Positions 1 through 10,678 of a stretch of DNA of 64,000 nucleotides are shown in pieces; positions within the stretch are counted from its first letter, which is position 1, and every line of letters starts with the position of its first letter. The notes under the pieces were generated by a model. The model saw only the letters and a list, made by a program, of their open reading frames with translations, made no database searches and was not told the origin of the DNA. The stretch is from Monocercomonoides exilis (taxonomy: Eukaryota; Preaxostyla; Oxymonadida; Polymastigidae). The position numbers were made by a program, and so were the translations under genes. The stretch lies in contig LSRY02000020.1 of the NCBI GenBank assembly GCA_001643675.2, forward strand, positions 1,295,501-1,359,500, given 5' to 3'.

Positions 1-374
1 AATGTGTACTCATTAAATAAGAAAAATTTTTTCTTCAAAAAACTCGGATATCTTGAAGTATATTTTATTAAAAAAGAACTCCAACCTTTCTATTTAAATA
101 TCTTTACTGTCTATTATTGGCAAATCACAGAAATCTTAACATTTTGCATATAAGTTAAGAATACAACATAATGATTGTGTATACTAAGAAATCAGTTCAA
201 GAATTAAGTTTGAATAAAAAATTTACATATTTTGTGTATGCTTCCTTTCTCCATTTGATTCCTAAATATGATTTTAAAAAGAAATATTTGCTCTTCTTTC
301 AAAGAATGTAATATTATTCTTTAAAATAAGAAATGATTTTAGAAAATGGAAAATGATGAAAGAAATTTGCAACA
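1..374. other. Non-coding, 3' flank of the P1 gene
   Basis: AT-rich sequence downstream of the minus-strand P1 gene. It should hold the P1 3' untranslated region and terminator, but I recognise no specific signal and no further gene. Confidence 0.5.
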
Positions 375-795
375 TTCTAAAATATAAAACAAATAAATAA
401 ATTACAATCAATAATTGAAAAATTGAAACAATCTTAAAAAACAAACAGAAATCAAAGAGTCCACCAAGATCTTGTTCTTCTTCTTCTTCAACTTTCTTCT
501 TTTCTTCCTCCTTCTTCTTTTTGTCATCTCCTTTCTTTTTGTCATCCTTGTGAGATGGTTCTGAGGATGCAGCTGCAGCAACTGGAGCTGGAGCAGCAAC
601 AGCTCCGCCTGAGAACAAAAGGTCCTCAATGTTCTTGTTTGCAAGCATCTTTGCAAACAACACTGGAAGATATGCTGGAACTTTAACATTGGCAGCTGTC
701 AAAATTGCCTGGATAGCATCCTTTGTGATTGCAATTTTGTCGTCGTGGAGGATAAGAGCTGCATAAACGCATGCAAGTTCTTCTTTTGTTGCCAT
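375..795 (-). CDS. RPLP1: 60S acidic ribosomal protein P1, stop codon split by an intron
   Basis: Component of the large-subunit ribosomal stalk, which recruits and activates translational GTPases. The N-terminal half is typical of P1: it begins [19 protein letters not shown] and carries the [15 protein letters not shown] helix (about residues 46-60), then an Ala/Pro hinge, a long Lys/Glu tail and the terminal stalk motif GGLFDF. Without splicing the frame runs on for about 56 hydrophobic residues, which is wrong for P1. A 70-bp GT-AG intron at 446-377 (starts GTTTGT, ends TTTTAG) fixes this. The last exon base T (447) joins AA (376-375) to make TAA right after GLFDF, giving 116 aa. Family identity is certain; the intron is inferred but fits frame, length and splice signals. 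The neighbouring gene A is divergent. Confidence 0.93.
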
Positions 796-1966
796 TAAAG
801 TTCAATTTTTAAAAAGGATAAAACTGAGTGTCGGAATACATAATTATTACAATAAAGGCCGCTTAATGATCAAAGATACAAAATACTTGATGTCTTCACA
901 CAGCATATATTTAATAAAAATATACTCGATAATTACATATGCATTTCCCCACTTTTAATTATAATTTGAAAGAAAAATTCCAAAAAATAAGAAAAAGTTA
1001 TTTCCTATCAAAAGGCTGAACAGTTGAAAGTGGAGGGAAAAAATTGAAACGATAGTGAAGATAAAATTCAAAGATAAATATTTCGACCATCAACACGTAG
1101 TTTTATTTAAACAATCATAAATAATTCAATAGCGAAAGTTTTGATAATCAAAGATGACGCTGACAGATTGAGATGGATGTATATTTATCCGATAAAGAAT
1201 ATCTGAACAAATTTATATGATGCATTTATCATACTGATGAACGCCACTATTTAGATTTAATACTTGGATAAACGTTGATGAACAAATGTCAATGTGAATG
1301 AGAATTATAATATAAAAAATTTTTTTGAAGTGATCGCAATTGATTTATCTTTTTCAACTTTGATTGTGATAAGAGGATTGCTAAGAAGCTGAACAAGAAG
1401 AAAGATATTCAATTGATTCGTTTATTGATTTTGAAATATGCAAATATTTCAACTCAATACTGATTGCGAAAAACTATTTTTTAAACTGTGTTACTCTTAT
1501 GACGGATAAAATGATTACAGGATTTGAATGATACAATTTATGCCTGCAATTGTTGAGAAATAATTTAGTGAAGATGAAGAAAAATATATTCTTACAAAAA
1601 AAAAATATTGGATCTTTGCAAAAAATAACAAAATGGAATGTTTCAATGATAACGAAAATAGAATTGGAAAGATGGAAAAACGCAGAAGCAAAATCATCTT
1701 TGTACACATCGGAGATTTAACAACATTACAAATCATAAATCTGATTTGAATTTTGATTTTATTAAATAGTTTAATATTATCGTTTGCTCTCATATAAAAT
1801 AAATAAATATAAACCTTTCATTGCAAACAAAAATGATTAAATAACTTTTTAATACTTTAAATTCAATTCAAAAGAAATAAAATAATCAATTTTTAAAAAA
1901 TTGATCTAATACATTATACATATTTAATTATTGATAGATATTTGGAAATTGTTTTTCTTTTGGAAT
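796..1966. promoter_or_regulatory. Divergent intergenic region between P1 and giant protein A
   Basis: About 1.17 kb of AT-rich DNA between two genes transcribed away from each other, so both promoters should lie here. Short minus-strand open frames at about 1474-1793 are rich in Phe/Ile/Ser, resemble no protein I know, and look like chance frames. No defined promoter motif was recognised. Confidence 0.4.
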
Positions 1967-4900
1967 ATGAGAGGAAACTCAATGGCTTTATTTTTGTTGG
2001 CCACAGCGTTTTGCATGCACGCTATGCTCAGTGTGAATGAATTTTCTGTCAGCGATGGGCAGGCTGTGAGCGTTCGAAATACAATATTCAGTGATTTCGC
2101 ATGTGCTGAAACGAGCATCTCCATCAGCAACACCTCCTTGTGCGTAAGCCATCTCAGTGTCATCCTTGCCAATGGTTGTCCACTCCTCACTGCTAAATAC
2201 CATTCAGCTGCCACCATCTTCTCTTCTGCTTGCCAAATTCATCCAGCAACAAAATCTCCACTTTTCCTCTCTGTTCATGCCTCCATCGCCCTCACAAACT
2301 TCTCCCTCGCAACATCTAAACCAGCCATCATCTCCTTCCCCCTCTTCTCCATCCCAAACAATCACCTCCAAGATGCCCACTCCCAAATCTCTGTCTCCTT
2401 CTCCATCTCCCACTCCTCTTTCTCCTCGTTCATCTCCCTCATCCAGCCTTTCCTATTTTCTCCTTCTTCTTTTTCTTCCCCTCCCCCTTCATTTTCTCCT
2501 TCCATTTCCCCTTCTCCTTCATCTTTCTCATCCTCATTCTCATCATCTTCTTTTTCTACCCCTTCCCCTTCCTCTTCTCTTTCCATTTCCTCTTCCCCTT
2601 CCCCTCTCCATATCCATCACCAATATCATCCCCACCTCCAAATCCACCTCGATCTCCATCTCTCAAACACCCTCTTCTCCAACATCTCCTCATCCCATTC
2701 CCATCCATCTCTTCCATCTCTTCCCTCACACTCACTTTATCCATTCACATCAACCACCTCTTCCTCTTCTTCCTCTTCCACCAACACCAACACCAATACA
2801 ATCCCCTCCTTCTCTCTTCACTCGTCCCTCTCCATCCACTCATCCATCTTCCTCCACGCCCACAATCCCATCGATGGCGCCATCCTCCCCAACTTCAACA
2901 GCCCATCCACTTCTCTCTCTGCCTTCAACGCATCCTTCGCACATCAAACACGTTCTTCAGCCAATGCTGCTGTGGTGCATATTGGAACGGAATCTCAAAG
3001 AAAGAAACTTGGAAGATTGGAATCATTCGATTTGAACAGCCATCGCTTTGAATGGTGCGAATGGGAAAATTCTAACAGTGGAGGTGAATGGGGAGGCGCG
3101 CTTCATGTTTATAGCACAAACGCAAATCTCACAGTCACTTCTTGTTCATTCAATAAATGTTCATCAAACAAAGGTCAAGGTGGAGCATTAATATGCTGGT
3201 ATTTGTTAAATGTCAACATCAAAAAATCCAATTTCACAAACTGCTCAGCTGCTCATGGAGGAGCTGCATATGTGTATGCTCCACAATCAAATTCTATTTG
3301 GACATTCTCAGAAAACAAAGTTGAATACTGTAAAATAACAGATTGGTGTGGAACTGGTTGGTATTTCTGGCAGGAAAACATGACATCAAATTGTAAATTC
3401 CTATTTACCAAATGCAAGTGCATTTCAAATTCTGGTGGCGATTCTGCTGGTTCGCTCACATTTCATTCTCCTCCAATCAACAAACCGAGTCAATTTTTAA
3501 TTAATGATTGCCAATTTTTAAATAACAAATTGGCAAGTTCATCAACTCGTGGAGGAGCTGGTATACATTGCACCAGTACATATTCCTGGATGAGTGGACA
3601 AAAATTTATCACTTTCTGTTTCTTTGATGGTAATACAGCTGCAAATGGAAGAGGAAATGATGTGTTCTTCAGTGGTAATTCCATCACTCAATCTCCATTT
3701 GAGAATTGTGGCTCAACAACTCCAACAAAAAGAGTGTGGAATAATGGACAAGCTGATAACGCTGTGTACAACAGTTGGCTTCCTCTTATCCCTTCGAGCA
3801 AAATAGTTGCAAACAATGGAACAGATATGGAAATCTGTGGCAGACCCCAACAGACTCCATGTGCTACCATCGAATATGCACTCAATGGCTTCACTATCCT
3901 CCAAGACGCCTCCCTCACGCTCCTCACCTCAATATTTGTTCCTCTTCAAACACTCACCTTCAGCGCAGCTGATACAAAAGTCACTGGAAATGGCACAACT
4001 GCCACCACCATCGCCTCCAGTGGCATTCCCCAACAACCAAACTCACATTCACAGTCATCACAATCAACATCATCATTTTCATCGTTTTCATCATCATTAT
4101 CATCATCATTATTTTCTTCGCCAGATCCATCTGCCTCTTCTGCCCTCTTCCAGCAAACTCAGGGCTCCCTCACAGTCTCTGCCCTCACCGTCGTCCACAA
4201 CTCCACAAATCAAATCACCCCCATCCTCTTCCACCTCTCCGATAACTCCCCTTCCCTCAACCTCAACACAACCACCATCACCGGAACAACCTCCATAACA
4301 ATAAAAACACCCCTCTTCTTCCTCACTGCTGGCTCCCTCGCCCTCAACCACACAGCAATCACCCAACTCACCCTCAACAGCCAAAGCATCTTCCACCTCA
4401 CATCCCTCACAAATCCCCTCACCCTCAACTCCTCCAACATCACTCACATCACCTCCACATCCACCCCCACCAGCTGTGTTCTCTCCTCTGCCACCTCCCC
4501 TGCCCTCTCCATCTCCCTCGCCAACTGCACCATCACCAGTATCAACTCAGAACAGTTGAGCCAACAGACTGCCACAGATGGCGGATGCATCTCATTCGCT
4601 TCGTCTGCCTCTGCCAATACGTTTTCGGTGAGTGACACCATCTTCTCCACCTGCTCTGTGAGCGAAGATACAAGTTCTGGTGGAAGAGGCGGTGCTCTCA
4701 TGATCGAGTTCAATGAAGGCTCACAAGTGTCATCCACAACCTTTTCCATCACAAATATCGTGTTTTCAGCCAACAAGGCGAGTGTTGGAAGAGATATGTA
4801 TTTTGTGTGTGAATCATTTGTCACTTCTGTAAAGGAACCATTGTTTGCCTTCATGAGAAGCATCATTCAGAAAGACAACTCGGTTGTTGGACATGACAGA

Positions 4901-7900
4901 ACAGAAGCATTCGGCGATTGGGATGTCGACTTGTTCATATTCTTCGATGGATTCTTTGATAACACAATATATGTGGATGGAACATCCGGAGTGGAAGAGG
5001 TGTATTGCGGTCTGGAAAAAGCACCTTGTAAGAATGTGAACTACGGAATGGGGCATTTGAAGAAAACACTGAATGTTAAAGAAGAGATTATTGTAATTTC
5101 AAATACATTAATGACTGGATGTGTGGATGTGGGTGGGATGTGCGTGAAAGCAAAAACTGAGGCAATTGTGGAAATTGAATGTAAAAGGGAAGTGAGAGGC
5201 TCTGAAGAATGTGTGTTGAAATCATCATCGTTGACAGAATTAGAGTTCATTGGGATTGCTGTTCCATCGAGTTTTAGCAGAGCAATCTCAACAGTGATCG
5301 AATCAAGGACCCAAAATGGGGAGCTGTTCATGAAAAACTGTGAGATGAGTGTGGTTGAAGGGAAGCAAAACACAATTACATTTTTCTTGATCAGATCTAC
5401 AGGGAAGATTGTTGAACTAAAATCTGTCACGATTTCAGATGTGAAATCAACGGTTTCGTTGTTTTCAATTTCACTATCCTCAGCAAATTTGAATGAACAG
5501 GAATACAAAGTGAAGTTGTTGGATTGCACACTGGAAGGATTGGAAATTGATGAAGTTACAGAGGCAGCAGTATTTGGAGGGAATGTGGGAGTTGGAATGG
5601 TGTTAAATGATACCAAGATAGAAGGTGCAATTTCAAAGAAGAGCAAAGACGGAGGAGCGCTGAAAATAGCATTGAGCGAAGGAGGATATATGACAATTCA
5701 AGAGAGTTCATTTACTGGATGCGTTTGTGAGAATATGAGTGAGGGAGGAAAAGGAGGAGGGATGTATCTGGATTGCAGTTTGAACGAAGGAGGATTTCAT
5801 CTCTCATCGATATCGTTTTCAGGATGCAGAGCAACAGTTGGGAAGAACATGTTTGTGAAGAGCAGCAATCTGGTGAACAGTGTGAAAATAGAGCGTTTTG
5901 CAATTATTAACACAGATTACGAGGATGATGGGAATGCATTTGTTGGGGAAGATGGGGAACATGGGGAATTGGATCTTCGAGTGTTTCTTGTTTCTTTGAA
6001 GTGGGTGGAGACGTATGTGTCGACTGGTGGACATGACACGTTGGGATGTGGAAGTGAAATATTCCCATGCCAATCAATGAAAAGTGGAATTGACCACATT
6101 GACAGAAGTGGAGCAGTTGGAGAAAGGAAAGTGAAAGTGAAAGACGAAGGGACAATTGAAGATATTTATTGCTTCACAGATGCACTTATGATTGATGGGT
6201 GTGTGAATGAGGGAGATGCCATTAAACACAAGGCTGTTCATTTTAATGAGAGAATCAATGGGGATTCTGCATCATCGTCTTCATCTGTTATTTCATCAAT
6301 TCAGCCACTCAGCTTGTTATCTTTGAAGTTACAGATTCCATGTCAATTTGTGCCAAGCATGAATTCTTTGATCTCTTCAAGTTATATTATTCAACTCGAA
6401 AACTGTTTATTTGACATCCAATCAGCAACAAATACTGTTCAATACTCATTGATAACCACAACCACTGGACGTTGCACATTGAATGGATGCAGTTTAAAAG
6501 GGTCTTCATTTGTCAAATCACCATTAGTGATGGCTTCTTCTGTTGTATTTGAGAGCAACAACTTTTCAAACATTGTGAACAAGGGCAGCGGTGAAGAAGG
6601 AGGCGTTGCAAAAGTGACATTGCAAGGGAATGAAGAATTGGTGATGAAATCAACAAATGTGTCATCATGTTCGTTTTCATCAGGCAATGGAAAAGGAGGA
6701 TTCTTGTATTTGGATTGTCAAAATTGTTTGAATGAAAACCCATTTGTTTTTGATGTTGGAGTAACATTTGAGAACAACAATGCAACCATCGGAAAGAATA
6801 TGTTCATTTTGGGAAAGGATTTTAATCGTTCTGTTACAACTAATACATTCAGATTTGATTACCCATCAATGATTGATGATAAAACTCTGTTTGTGGGAAG
6901 TGATGACTATCATCAAGAAAAGGATTTGTTCATGTTTCTGATTCCATTCAGCTCGTTTGAGATATTTATCTCATCTTGTGGATTTGATGTTGCAAGATGT
7001 GGAAGTGAAGAAGATCCATGCTTCACAATGTGGAAAGGGATGGAAAACATGAAAAGAGAGATTGGAAATAAAACAATTCAGATTGAAGGATCAACAATTA
7101 TTCAAGATTCATTCAGCATGTCCAATTGTCAGATCAAAAAGGCTTCCTCAATGGGAGAAGAGAATGAAAAAGCAATATTGAATTTTGAAAAGGCAATTGG
7201 AAGTCAACTGGAATATTTCATGGAAAATGATATTCATCTTGAATTGACAAATATCCAGCTCCAACTAACATCTGGATTTGACAATTCAGCAGAATCAATT
7301 ATTTCAAACAGAGGAGGAGAATTGTCCATAACTGGATGCTCATTCCATTCAGAGGCAGAAGTGAACAGTGGATTTGATTGTGTGTTTGTGGATGTGATTG
7401 GAGGAAGTGTGGAAGTGAATGATTTGTCAATGGAATCATGCAATATTGGAAATAGTGTATTTACCATTCACGATGCTGGAGTTGTTTGTCATTTTGTGAA
7501 TGTTCGAGTGAAATTGTTGAATGAAAGCGGAGGATGCATTTTGTCAATCAAGAAATCTGAAACAGGATTGGAGATAAATGAAGAATGTGTGAATATTGAG
7601 ATTAACAAATCGTCATTTTCAGGAGTGAAGAGAAGTGACAATGGAGCGAGCATTTTGGAGTCTGCAAGTGAGAAAAAGATATGTTTGGTTGTGAATACGA
7701 GCAACATCACAGAAGACAAAGCAGAAGCAAGTGAAAAAGGAGGGACAATATTCTTCACATTGGGTGCATCAGGATCGATGAAGATGGTTGACTCAACAAT
7801 CAGCCATTGTAGCTGCAGCATCAGTTCAGGAAAAGGAGGAGGAGTGTATCTGGCAACAAAGGAAAGAGGGAATCTTGATTTTGCATTTGTGAGGGTGAAG

Positions 7901-10678
7901 TTCAGTGCAAACACAGCAAAAGTGGGGAACGATATTTTCATTGAATGTTACAGGATCAAATCGCAGATCAATGAAAGGCAATTTGAGCTTGATCTTCGAG
8001 AAGATCATTACACTCGAATAAATGGGATATGTGGGAGAGATGAGTGTGATTACCCGAGCGATACAGATCTGATTGAGTTTATCACGATTCATCAAAGTGA
8101 TACGATTGTTGTGAGCAGTGTGAATGGATCGAATGAGAGACAATGCGGAACAAATGCTCTTCCATGTGATTCAATCGATTATGGGCTGGTGCATCTGACA
8201 TCAGAGCTGATAAGTCAAATTCTCATTGTTGAAGAGAGTGTGATTGGGGAAGAGATAAATCTGGAGGAGATGAGTTTGAGTTCAAAGAGCAGGGAGATGT
8301 GCAAAGTTGAAGTGAAATCAGGGACTGAAAGAACAAGAGAGGCATTGTTGATAACAACCGGAACAGTCTCATTATTGAGAGTGAATTTCGTGTTTGATTT
8401 GAATCTCATCTCTTCACACGAATCACTGATGTCACCAGAAGGAGGGATTCTCGAAATAATAAATTGCTCAATTTGCTCAAAGCAACTGATGGAAGAAGGA
8501 GATGTGGCTTTTGCAAACATTCCATTCCACGTTATTAACATGGTAAATGGAGAATTACAACTTATGGAATGCACAATGTCAAATCTCATTCTTCAAAAAT
8601 CAGCATTATTTATTTCATCACAACTTCCATCTGTAATTGATTCATTAACGATTTGCAATTCAACAATTTCAAAGTCTCTTATCGATATAAATGAATGCGG
8701 ACAATTGACAATCAAGGATTTCAAAACAGAAAATATCACAGTTGAAGGAAATGATGAATCATTGATATCTTGCTTGACAATGAAAAGGACAATTCAATTG
8801 ACAAATTGCACAACAGATGGGGTCAGTTCAAACAAAGCAAAAGGGAAATTGATGAAATTGGAGGATTGTTTGGATGTGAAAATGGACAGTTGCGACTTTG
8901 ATGGGAGTTCAAAGGAAAAAAATGAGCATTCATTCAATGTGGAAGAAGAGATGTGCAGATGGGATGGATCTCTTGTGGATGTTGTGAAGAGTTCTGTGAT
9001 GATGAAAGACACAACAATCTCGAATTCACCAGAAGGTGGAATAACAATGAGTGGAGGAATCGTGATAATTGAGAAAGGAGAGTTCATTGACAATAATCCA
9101 TCAATTGAAGGATATCCTTCTTTGAGAAGAAATATCTTCTGTTCAGATTCAGGAACATTGAATGTGATGAGTTTGAAAGGAGGAGATGGAGTTTTGCCAA
9201 ACACCTCACTTTGGATGTTGAATGAAGGGTGCAGTTTCGATGGGATTATTTCAGAGAGAGATTCATCATTCTTCATTCCTGTTCTGGAGAGTGTGGAAGC
9301 AAAAGAAGAGACAAATAGAATGAAGCTGGCATTCAAAGGATTGCTTCTTTTCCCATGCAATCTGTCATTTTCAGTTGTGAAGAAGAAGGGAGAAGAGAAA
9401 GAGATTGAAAAATATGATTTTGATTCAAATGGATTCCTTTCAGAAAGAGAAGTTGAAGGGAGCGTGGGAAAAGATCTGATCAGCAGCTGTGGAGAAGAAA
9501 TCGAGGTGAGTGTGCAAGTTTTGTTTGGAGATTCAAATTCTCCTTCATCGACAGAGCCATTGATCCTGAAGAACAGAACGGTTGGAAGGGATGATTTGCG
9601 AGAAGATGTTGTGAAGGAGTCGGAGAAAGGGGGAAATGGGTGGAGCATTTATGCGTTTGTGGCATGTGCAGTTGTTGTTGTTGTGCTTGTGGTTGTGATT
9701 GTTTTGATATTGATCAAAAAGCAGAAGAGATCAGGAAAGAAAGTTGTGGAAGGAGATTTGGAAAACATGAAAATGATTGAAAACTGCGAGCTGAGCAAGG
9801 AAGAGAAAAATGAAAGTTTTGAAATGGACGAGGTGTCATCACCATTGCTTGAAAAGATGCAAAGCCAAACACCACTTTTGATGGATGGCAATAATCCTCC
9901 GCTTGTGACTCTCAGGAAAGGAATAATGATTGAAGGCACGCAAGAGCCAGACAGCTCAATTGTGATTTCTTCAAAAGACTTTGTGGAGGTGCAAACCATT
10001 GAGTTGCATTCAAACAACCGAGAGGATGGAGACGCAACAAAGAATGGTGCAAACGATCAGATTTCATTTGATTCGAAGAAAAGTGGAACAGACAGCAAAA
10101 GGAAGCAGAGGAAGAAGAAGAAATGGAAAGAATCGGGCACAAGGAATGAAAGAGAAACAAAAGCAATTGGAGGGGATTTGATGCACAGTGAAGGAAGAAT
10201 TGAGTTTGTGGTTGAGAATTCGCTTGGAGAAAATTGCATTGAGAGCTTTCTGGTGAATGGAGATGAACCGAATTTGTTGGTGAATTCAGGGGCATCTTCC
10301 TTTTCTTTTGGCAATGATAACGAGGAGTTGAGCTGCCACTCGAAAGAGCCAAGTCTTGCACCAAGAGAAGCGAGAGATGAAGGAGCAGCAGCTGTTCATG
10401 GACTGAAGAATGCACCAAAAGCAAAGGAAAAGCCATCCAAGGAAATGGATGCTCAAGGTCTTTCAGATGATGTTAATGAAGCAGAAAGAGAAGCGAGAGC
10501 AACAAACATTGATGAATATATTCGCGATCTGGAAACGATAAATGGTGAGGCAGAGCAGAAAACGAAGAAAGGAAAGAAGAAGAGGAAGAAGAAGAAACAA
10601 AAAAAGGAAGAAGAAGTGTTGAAGAATCCAGCTGTCGAGGAGATTGAAGCCAATGAAGTTGGGATTGATGCTTCTTAA
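1967..10678 (+). CDS. Giant beta-helix (Pmp-like) single-pass membrane protein A
   Basis: 2903 aa. I chose ATG 1967 because the frame upstream has no ATG and this start gives a signal peptide (MRGNSMALFLLATAFCMHA). Residues about 150-290 are a Ser/Pro-rich segment. The rest of the ectodomain is built of GGA-[LIV]-x-[VY] and FxxN/FxxC strand repeats, like chlamydial Pmp proteins and right-handed beta-helices. Five motifs of the form CG-x(4-5)-PC open modules near residues 623, 1013, 1361, 1678 and 2059. One transmembrane helix follows at about 2560-2583 (FVACAVVVVVLVVVIVLI), then a 320-residue cytoplasmic tail with Lys/Arg runs. There are many NxS/T sites. No intron is needed. It is a near-duplicate of protein B (28936-37539). 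A surface receptor or adhesin is likely, but the ligand is unknown. Confidence 0.85.
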   Translation: MRGNSMALFLLATAFCMHAMLSVNEFSVSDGQAVSVRNTIFSDFACAETSISISNTSLCVSHLSVILANGCPLLTAKYHSAATIFSSACQIHPATKSPLFLSVHASIALTNFSLATSKPAIISFPLFSIPNNHLQDAHSQISVSFSISHSSFSSFISLIQPFLFSPSSFSSPPPSFSPSISPSPSSFSSSFSSSSFSTPSPSSSLSISSSPSPLHIHHQYHPHLQIHLDLHLSNTLFSNISSSHSHPSLPSLPSHSLYPFTSTTSSSSSSSTNTNTNTIPSFSLHSSLSIHSSIFLHAHNPIDGAILPNFNSPSTSLSAFNASFAHQTRSSANAAVVHIGTESQRKKLGRLESFDLNSHRFEWCEWENSNSGGEWGGALHVYSTNANLTVTSCSFNKCSSNKGQGGALICWYLLNVNIKKSNFTNCSAAHGGAAYVYAPQSNSIWTFSENKVEYCKITDWCGTGWYFWQENMTSNCKFLFTKCKCISNSGGDSAGSLTFHSPPINKPSQFLINDCQFLNNKLASSSTRGGAGIHCTSTYSWMSGQKFITFCFFDGNTAANGRGNDVFFSGNSITQSPFENCGSTTPTKRVWNNGQADNAVYNSWLPLIPSSKIVANNGTDMEICGRPQQTPCATIEYALNGFTILQDASLTLLTSIFVPLQTLTFSAADTKVTGNGTTATTIASSGIPQQPNSHSQSSQSTSSFSSFSSSLSSSLFSSPDPSASSALFQQTQGSLTVSALTVVHNSTNQITPILFHLSDNSPSLNLNTTTITGTTSITIKTPLFFLTAGSLALNHTAITQLTLNSQSIFHLTSLTNPLTLNSSNITHITSTSTPTSCVLSSATSPALSISLANCTITSINSEQLSQQTATDGGCISFASSASANTFSVSDTIFSTCSVSEDTSSGGRGGALMIEFNEGSQVSSTTFSITNIVFSANKASVGRDMYFVCESFVTSVKEPLFAFMRSIIQKDNSVVGHDRTEAFGDWDVDLFIFFDGFFDNTIYVDGTSGVEEVYCGLEKAPCKNVNYGMGHLKKTLNVKEEIIVISNTLMTGCVDVGGMCVKAKTEAIVEIECKREVRGSEECVLKSSSLTELEFIGIAVPSSFSRAISTVIESRTQNGELFMKNCEMSVVEGKQNTITFFLIRSTGKIVELKSVTISDVKSTVSLFSISLSSANLNEQEYKVKLLDCTLEGLEIDEVTEAAVFGGNVGVGMVLNDTKIEGAISKKSKDGGALKIALSEGGYMTIQESSFTGCVCENMSEGGKGGGMYLDCSLNEGGFHLSSISFSGCRATVGKNMFVKSSNLVNSVKIERFAIINTDYEDDGNAFVGEDGEHGELDLRVFLVSLKWVETYVSTGGHDTLGCGSEIFPCQSMKSGIDHIDRSGAVGERKVKVKDEGTIEDIYCFTDALMIDGCVNEGDAIKHKAVHFNERINGDSASSSSSVISSIQPLSLLSLKLQIPCQFVPSMNSLISSSYIIQLENCLFDIQSATNTVQYSLITTTTGRCTLNGCSLKGSSFVKSPLVMASSVVFESNNFSNIVNKGSGEEGGVAKVTLQGNEELVMKSTNVSSCSFSSGNGKGGFLYLDCQNCLNENPFVFDVGVTFENNNATIGKNMFILGKDFNRSVTTNTFRFDYPSMIDDKTLFVGSDDYHQEKDLFMFLIPFSSFEIFISSCGFDVARCGSEEDPCFTMWKGMENMKREIGNKTIQIEGSTIIQDSFSMSNCQIKKASSMGEENEKAILNFEKAIGSQLEYFMENDIHLELTNIQLQLTSGFDNSAESIISNRGGELSITGCSFHSEAEVNSGFDCVFVDVIGGSVEVNDLSMESCNIGNSVFTIHDAGVVCHFVNVRVKLLNESGGCILSIKKSETGLEINEECVNIEINKSSFSGVKRSDNGASILESASEKKICLVVNTSNITEDKAEASEKGGTIFFTLGASGSMKMVDSTISHCSCSISSGKGGGVYLATKERGNLDFAFVRVKFSANTAKVGNDIFIECYRIKSQINERQFELDLREDHYTRINGICGRDECDYPSDTDLIEFITIHQSDTIVVSSVNGSNERQCGTNALPCDSIDYGLVHLTSELISQILIVEESVIGEEINLEEMSLSSKSREMCKVEVKSGTERTREALLITTGTVSLLRVNFVFDLNLISSHESLMSPEGGILEIINCSICSKQLMEEGDVAFANIPFHVINMVNGELQLMECTMSNLILQKSALFISSQLPSVIDSLTICNSTISKSLIDINECGQLTIKDFKTENITVEGNDESLISCLTMKRTIQLTNCTTDGVSSNKAKGKLMKLEDCLDVKMDSCDFDGSSKEKNEHSFNVEEEMCRWDGSLVDVVKSSVMMKDTTISNSPEGGITMSGGIVIIEKGEFIDNNPSIEGYPSLRRNIFCSDSGTLNVMSLKGGDGVLPNTSLWMLNEGCSFDGIISERDSSFFIPVLESVEAKEETNRMKLAFKGLLLFPCNLSFSVVKKKGEEKEIEKYDFDSNGFLSEREVEGSVGKDLISSCGEEIEVSVQVLFGDSNSPSSTEPLILKNRTVGRDDLREDVVKESEKGGNGWSIYAFVACAVVVVVLVVVIVLILIKKQKRSGKKVVEGDLENMKMIENCELSKEEKNESFEMDEVSSPLLEKMQSQTPLLMDGNNPPLVTLRKGIMIEGTQEPDSSIVISSKDFVEVQTIELHSNNREDGDATKNGANDQISFDSKKSGTDSKRKQRKKKKWKESGTRNERETKAIGGDLMHSEGRIEFVVENSLGENCIESFLVNGDEPNLLVNSGASSFSFGNDNEELSCHSKEPSLAPREARDEGAAAVHGLKNAPKAKEKPSKEMDAQGLSDDVNEAEREARATNIDEYIRDLETINGEAEQKTKKGKKKRKKKKQKKEEEVLKNPAVEEIEANEVGIDAS
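2150..2960 (+). other. Pyrimidine-rich coding block of protein A
   Basis: The coding strand is almost all C and T here (Ser/Pro/Leu/Thr codons ending in C or T), with a second similar block at about 3855-4600. The rest of the gene is purine-rich. The bias leaves a second plus-strand frame open for 879 nt (2157-3035). Protein B shows the same block in shorter form (29141-29842). Confidence 0.7.

Noticed and set aside
1474-1793. Minus-strand open frames between P1 and protein A
   Set aside because: Short, Phe/Ile-rich, no recognisable family and no splice logic; typical of AT-rich spacer.
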